A DNA stretch of 7,633 nt from Marinagarivorans sp. UBA5870 (lineage in GTDB: Bacteria > Pseudomonadota > Gammaproteobacteria > Pseudomonadales > Cellvibrionaceae). The notes beneath the pieces are model-generated. The model was not told where the DNA came from. It was given only the letters and a program-made list of their open reading frames with translations, and searched no databases. This document shows positions 6,801 to 7,633 of the stretch, one piece after another (position 1 is the stretch's first letter; each line of letters begins with the position of its first letter). The DNA lies in NCBI GenBank assembly GCA_002432555.1, contig DJFO01000243.1:4844-12476 (forward strand). Direction: 5' to 3'. The position numbers and the translations under genes are program-made.

Positions 6801-7633
6801 ACTTGCCGGGCGTCTGCGGTTTTGCATCGAAAATGCCGCGACAATCGAAGCGGGACTCGGGGATTTCCGTCACGGCATCCGTCGAACCGGCCAAAATCGC
6901 CCAGAGCTCTTCGATATCGCGCGCACCGGAAAAGCGGCCGCTCATGCCCACCACGGCGATCGGTTCGCGCTGGCGGTCGAAGGTGCTGGACGGGGTTTGC
7001 GACGCGCTGGCGGGTACGCTGATGGCAAGCTCACGCACCGCTGCCACCGGGGCTGCCGCGGTGGCGGTGGCGGAGGTTTTGCCCGCCGCATAAAAGCGCT
7101 CCATCTCCGCCGCGAAATCGTCGTGCAAACCCTCGGCGAGCTGCCCCAGTGTCGGATAGTTGAAGAACACGGCCGGGGTAATGTTTATGCGGTAGTGTTT
7201 GTTCAAGGCGGCGGCGAATTCCGCCAGGCTGAGGGAATCGAATCCGACGTCCGCCAGCAGGGTATTTTCCTTGAGCCGGCTGCGCTCGACGCGCAGCTGT
7301 TGGCTGATGATATGGTCGATATCCCAGCGCACGCGTTCCCGGGTACTCAGCCCGCGCAGTTCCACCCGGTCGCGGGTCGCGCTGGGTGTTGGCGCTGACA
7401 CGGATGGGACATCAACCGCGGCGAGGACCGCAGCGCCCAGCGCGGATGCGGATCGCGCAACCGCCGTCTCGACCGCTGGTGGTTTCTGCAGGGTTAGCAA
7501 TCCCGGAAGGCGCGCTGGATCGCCATAGAGCACGAGGCAGTGGCCGGCGCCGGACTGGCGCAAGAGCGCGTCCAGCAGCGGGAAAGCCTCTGCCGGCGGC
7601 AGCGCTTCCTGGCCACTGGTCTTGAGATAGTGG
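1..7633 (-). CDS. trans-AT modular polyketide synthase (internal fragment, open at both ends)
   Basis: A single uninterrupted minus-strand frame of 2544 complete codons fills the window; I translated every codon and found no stop. The start and stop both lie outside, so total length and start site are unknown. Domain order is KR(tail)-ACP1 / KS1-DH-KR-cMT-ACP2-ACP3 / KS2(partial). No AT domain occurs between KS1 and DH or anywhere else, and cMT follows KR rather than lying between DH and KR. Both points indicate a trans-AT assembly line, in which a separate malonyl-CoA acyltransferase loads the ACPs. The enzyme would act in the cytoplasm as a multimodular megasynthase, building a polyketide on phosphopantetheine arms. 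The complete module is predicted to add one malonyl-derived C2 unit, alpha-methylate it, reduce the beta-ketone and possibly dehydrate it. There is no frameshift or internal stop. The specific pathway is not recognisable, so no gene name is given. Confidence 0.98.
889..1032 (-). other. ACP3-to-KS2 linker carrying the AAAGKT motif
   Basis: About 48 residues, flexible and rich in Ala, Pro, Ser and Glu, joining ACP3 to KS2. It opens with a short helix-like segment, DNYFAAAGKTFLAG. This resembles the ERFYAAGKTSATA segment that joins ACP1 to KS1, so both ACP-to-KS junctions share a F/Y-A-A-G-K-T element. No docking domain, stop or restart is visible, so the chain continues into KS2 within the same polypeptide. 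Confidence 0.8.
1033..1251 (-). other. ACP3, second of the tandem acyl carrier pair
   Basis: Residues about 2127-2199. The attachment Ser is residue 2163 (codon 1144-1146) in AEYGLDSILVVHL, 104 residues after the ACP2 Ser. The end of the domain reads VSSTSLFEYPNVAALTDYL. The +6 residue is again Leu, so there is no beta-branching Trp. Both members of the pair keep the Ser, so both should be pantetheinylated. Tandem ACPs in these enzymes are usually thought to act in parallel and raise throughput. It should pass the finished module product to KS2. Confidence 0.96.
1345..1560 (-). other. ACP2, first of a tandem acyl carrier pair
   Basis: Residues about 2024-2096. The phosphopantetheine Ser is residue 2059 (codon 1456-1458) in SEYGLDSIIAVHL, followed by EVSSTLLFEYPTVSAL. 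It is separated from cMT by an Ala/Pro/Val-rich linker (about 1561-1692). The Ser to +6 position is Leu rather than Trp, so it lacks the beta-branching flag. Over a 49-residue core it matches ACP3 at 32 positions by eye, and it differs clearly from ACP1. It carries the extender and product of the KS1 module together with ACP3. Confidence 0.96.
1693..2721 (-). other. C-methyltransferase (cMT) domain
   Basis: Residues about 1638-1980. An N-terminal helical lid (FAGFFDLLQRILWQQL, then a Trp- and Asp-rich helix NLWRRWDDLTDAL) leads to VENIYKNNPSADYFN, a typical entry to PKS methyltransferases. A class I SAM-binding core follows. Motif I is LEIGAGTGG at 1803-1811 (2200-2226), YTDIS is the second acidic strand, and YDIVIATNVLHAT carries His 1885 (1978-1980). 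Glu 1911 (1900-1902) in LINELVE lies 26 residues later, matching the His-Glu catalytic pair known for PKS C-methyltransferases. The segment LTEGWWLAQDPELRLQGCP and the WEAALTMAGF helix complete the fold. It should methylate the alpha carbon of the beta-keto-ACP before reduction. Its position after the KR is typical of trans-AT modules. Confidence 0.96.
2857..4203 (-). other. Ketoreductase (KR) domain, B-type
   Basis: Residues about 1144-1592. The first half (roughly 3541-4203) is the structural subdomain, with GHLLWVLP, the Leu-rich helix GLRLIRALLRAGYG and VHGFIGSLAKEYPNW. The second half is the catalytic Rossmann fold: NADPH-binding GGAGGLG at residues 1372-1378 (3499-3519), LDD at 1456-1458 (3259-3267), Lys 1476 (3205-3207), Ser 1500 (3133-3135) in FFSSFQS and Tyr 1513 (3094-3096), with the canonical 13-residue Ser-Tyr spacing. 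The LDD motif is the marker of B-type KRs, which give the D-configured beta-hydroxyl. The position four after Tyr, usually Asn (YxxxN), is Cys 1517 in YAAGCTF. I recall this variant in other trans-AT KRs, so the domain is probably still active. It reduces the beta-keto group after KS1 condensation. Confidence 0.96.
4288..5148 (-). other. Dehydratase (DH) domain with a variant HxxxGxxxxS motif
   Basis: About 287 residues (829-1115), the normal double-hotdog length, starting HPLVQNNISG and ending VDLYRFTS. The catalytic His 858 (codon 5059-5061) lies in RDHQVQGRGVLSGAAQLE. This fits HxxxGxxxx, but the last position, normally Pro, is Ser 867 (5032-5034). The catalytic Asp 1035 (4528-4530) lies in MVDSATQAS and satisfies DxxxQ. 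The YGPSHRAI motif of the second half (about 4654-4669) is present. The segment before the Asp reads CPPGMVD where most family members have an LHPxLLD form. With both catalytic residues kept, water elimination from the beta-hydroxyl is the first choice. The missing Pro also occurs in DH-like relatives such as enoyl isomerases and pyran synthases, though the isomerases normally lose the Asp too. Fold assignment is secure; activity is uncertain. Confidence 0.92.
5149..5718 (-). other. KS-to-DH linker domain, no acyltransferase
   Basis: About 190 residues between the KS core and the DH. It contains the ALIVLSAKTPDAL strand-helix, a helical region ending AWLAQREEEP, the HTLFAGRHHYGHR element and the closing LHLPAYPFDRQGYW motif that ends the linker in PKS modules. 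In cis-AT enzymes an AT of roughly 300 residues with a GHSxGE motif would sit inside this stretch. No such motif and no room for it are present. This is the main sequence evidence for a trans-AT system. Confidence 0.88.
5719..6960 (-). other. KS1, ketosynthase domain of the complete module
   Basis: Residues 225-638, 414 residues, normal for a PKS KS core, starting IAVVGMSGRF and ending SGTNAHMVV. The Cys-His-His triad is intact: nucleophile Cys 388 (codon 6469-6471) in NTACSSG, His 523 (6064-6066) in AHGTGT, and His 561 (5950-5952) in KSNLGH. It should therefore be a condensing (elongating) ketosynthase, accepting the chain from ACP1 and joining it to malonyl-ACP2/3 by decarboxylative Claisen condensation. 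Departures from the common consensus are NTACSS instead of DTACSS and HIVAHGTGT instead of YVEAHGTGT. From memory, trans-AT KSs with 'IVxHGTGT' and 'GHTFAASG' form a recognisable subgroup, so these look lineage-specific rather than inactivating. KS clade in trans-AT enzymes usually correlates with the incoming substrate, but I cannot assign the clade without a tree. Confidence 0.97.
7123..7365 (-). other. ACP1, acyl carrier protein domain closing the upstream module
   Basis: Residues about 90-170. The phosphopantetheine attachment Ser is residue 133 (codon 7234-7236) in the motif DVGFDSLSL. Downstream come the usual helix III features, TPAVFFNYPTLGQLAEGL. The domain would carry the chain made by the upstream module and donate it to KS1. 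The residue six places after the Ser is Phe, not the Trp that flags ACPs recruited for HMG-synthase beta-branching, so no beta-branch is predicted here. The GFDSxSLxEF form is a distinct ACP type from the YGLDSI form of ACP2 and ACP3. A linker with ERFYAAGKT, followed by an Ala/Thr/Pro/Ser-rich stretch (about 6961-7122), leads to KS1. Confidence 0.96.
7486..7632 (-). other. C-terminal tail of an upstream ketoreductase domain (partial)
   Basis: Residues 1-49 of the fragment, beginning HYLKTSGQEALPPAEAF and continuing to LVLYGDPARLPGLL, look like the end of a PKS ketoreductase. In that fold the helix after the active site is followed by a 'G-x-x-A-L/M-x-x-x-x-G/A-x-x-x-L' segment and then a short beta strand with a hydrophobic-GD pattern. 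The assignment rests on this segment's pattern and on its position just before an ACP; the KR catalytic residues lie outside the window. If correct, the preceding module ends KR-ACP and delivers a beta-hydroxy (or further processed) intermediate. It could instead be another domain's C-terminus. Confidence 0.6.

Noticed and set aside
1..7633. Internal promoters, terminators, mobile elements, CRISPR or RNA genes
   Set aside because: The entire window is one continuous coding frame with recognisable domains and linkers. No repeat array, inverted-repeat-bounded insertion or RNA-like structure stood out.

Overview
The whole window lies inside one very large coding region on the minus strand. Read from 7632 down to 1 in the frame whose codons occupy plus-strand positions 1-3, 4-6 and so on, there are 2544 consecutive sense codons and no stop. 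Neither the start nor the end of the gene is present. The product is a modular type I polyketide synthase (PKS) of the trans-acyltransferase (trans-AT) class: the one module that is complete contains no AT domain, and its C-methyltransferase follows the ketoreductase, an order typical of trans-AT systems. Residue numbers below count from the first complete codon (7630-7632 = residue 1).

Layout in protein order, right to left on the map: the C-terminal tail of a ketoreductase (KR) and a single acyl carrier protein (ACP1), which close an upstream module; then a full module of ketosynthase KS1, a KS-to-DH linker, dehydratase (DH), KR (structural half then catalytic half), C-methyltransferase (cMT) and tandem ACP2-ACP3; then KS2 of the next module, cut by the window edge just after its HGTGT motif. 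KS1, KR and cMT carry the expected catalytic residues, and all three ACPs have the phosphopantetheine serine. The DH keeps its catalytic His and Asp but has Ser where the HxxxGxxxxP motif has Pro.

Inferred chemistry: ACP1 hands its chain to KS1. KS1 extends it with a malonyl unit that a separate AT enzyme loads on ACP2 or ACP3. The cMT adds an alpha-methyl group from SAM, and the KR, which has the B-type LDD signature, makes a D-configured beta-hydroxyl. If the DH works normally the product is an alpha-methyl-alpha,beta-unsaturated thioester, which passes to KS2. The chain length, the final compound and the cluster's accessory enzymes cannot be known from this window.

The DNA is GC-rich and the protein resembles bacterial trans-AT PKSs. 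A proteobacterium is a reasonable guess, but nothing here fixes the taxon. I see no second gene, RNA gene, insertion sequence, CRISPR array, promoter or terminator, as expected inside a single reading frame. The plus-strand open frames, some over 370 codons, are shadows of this gene.
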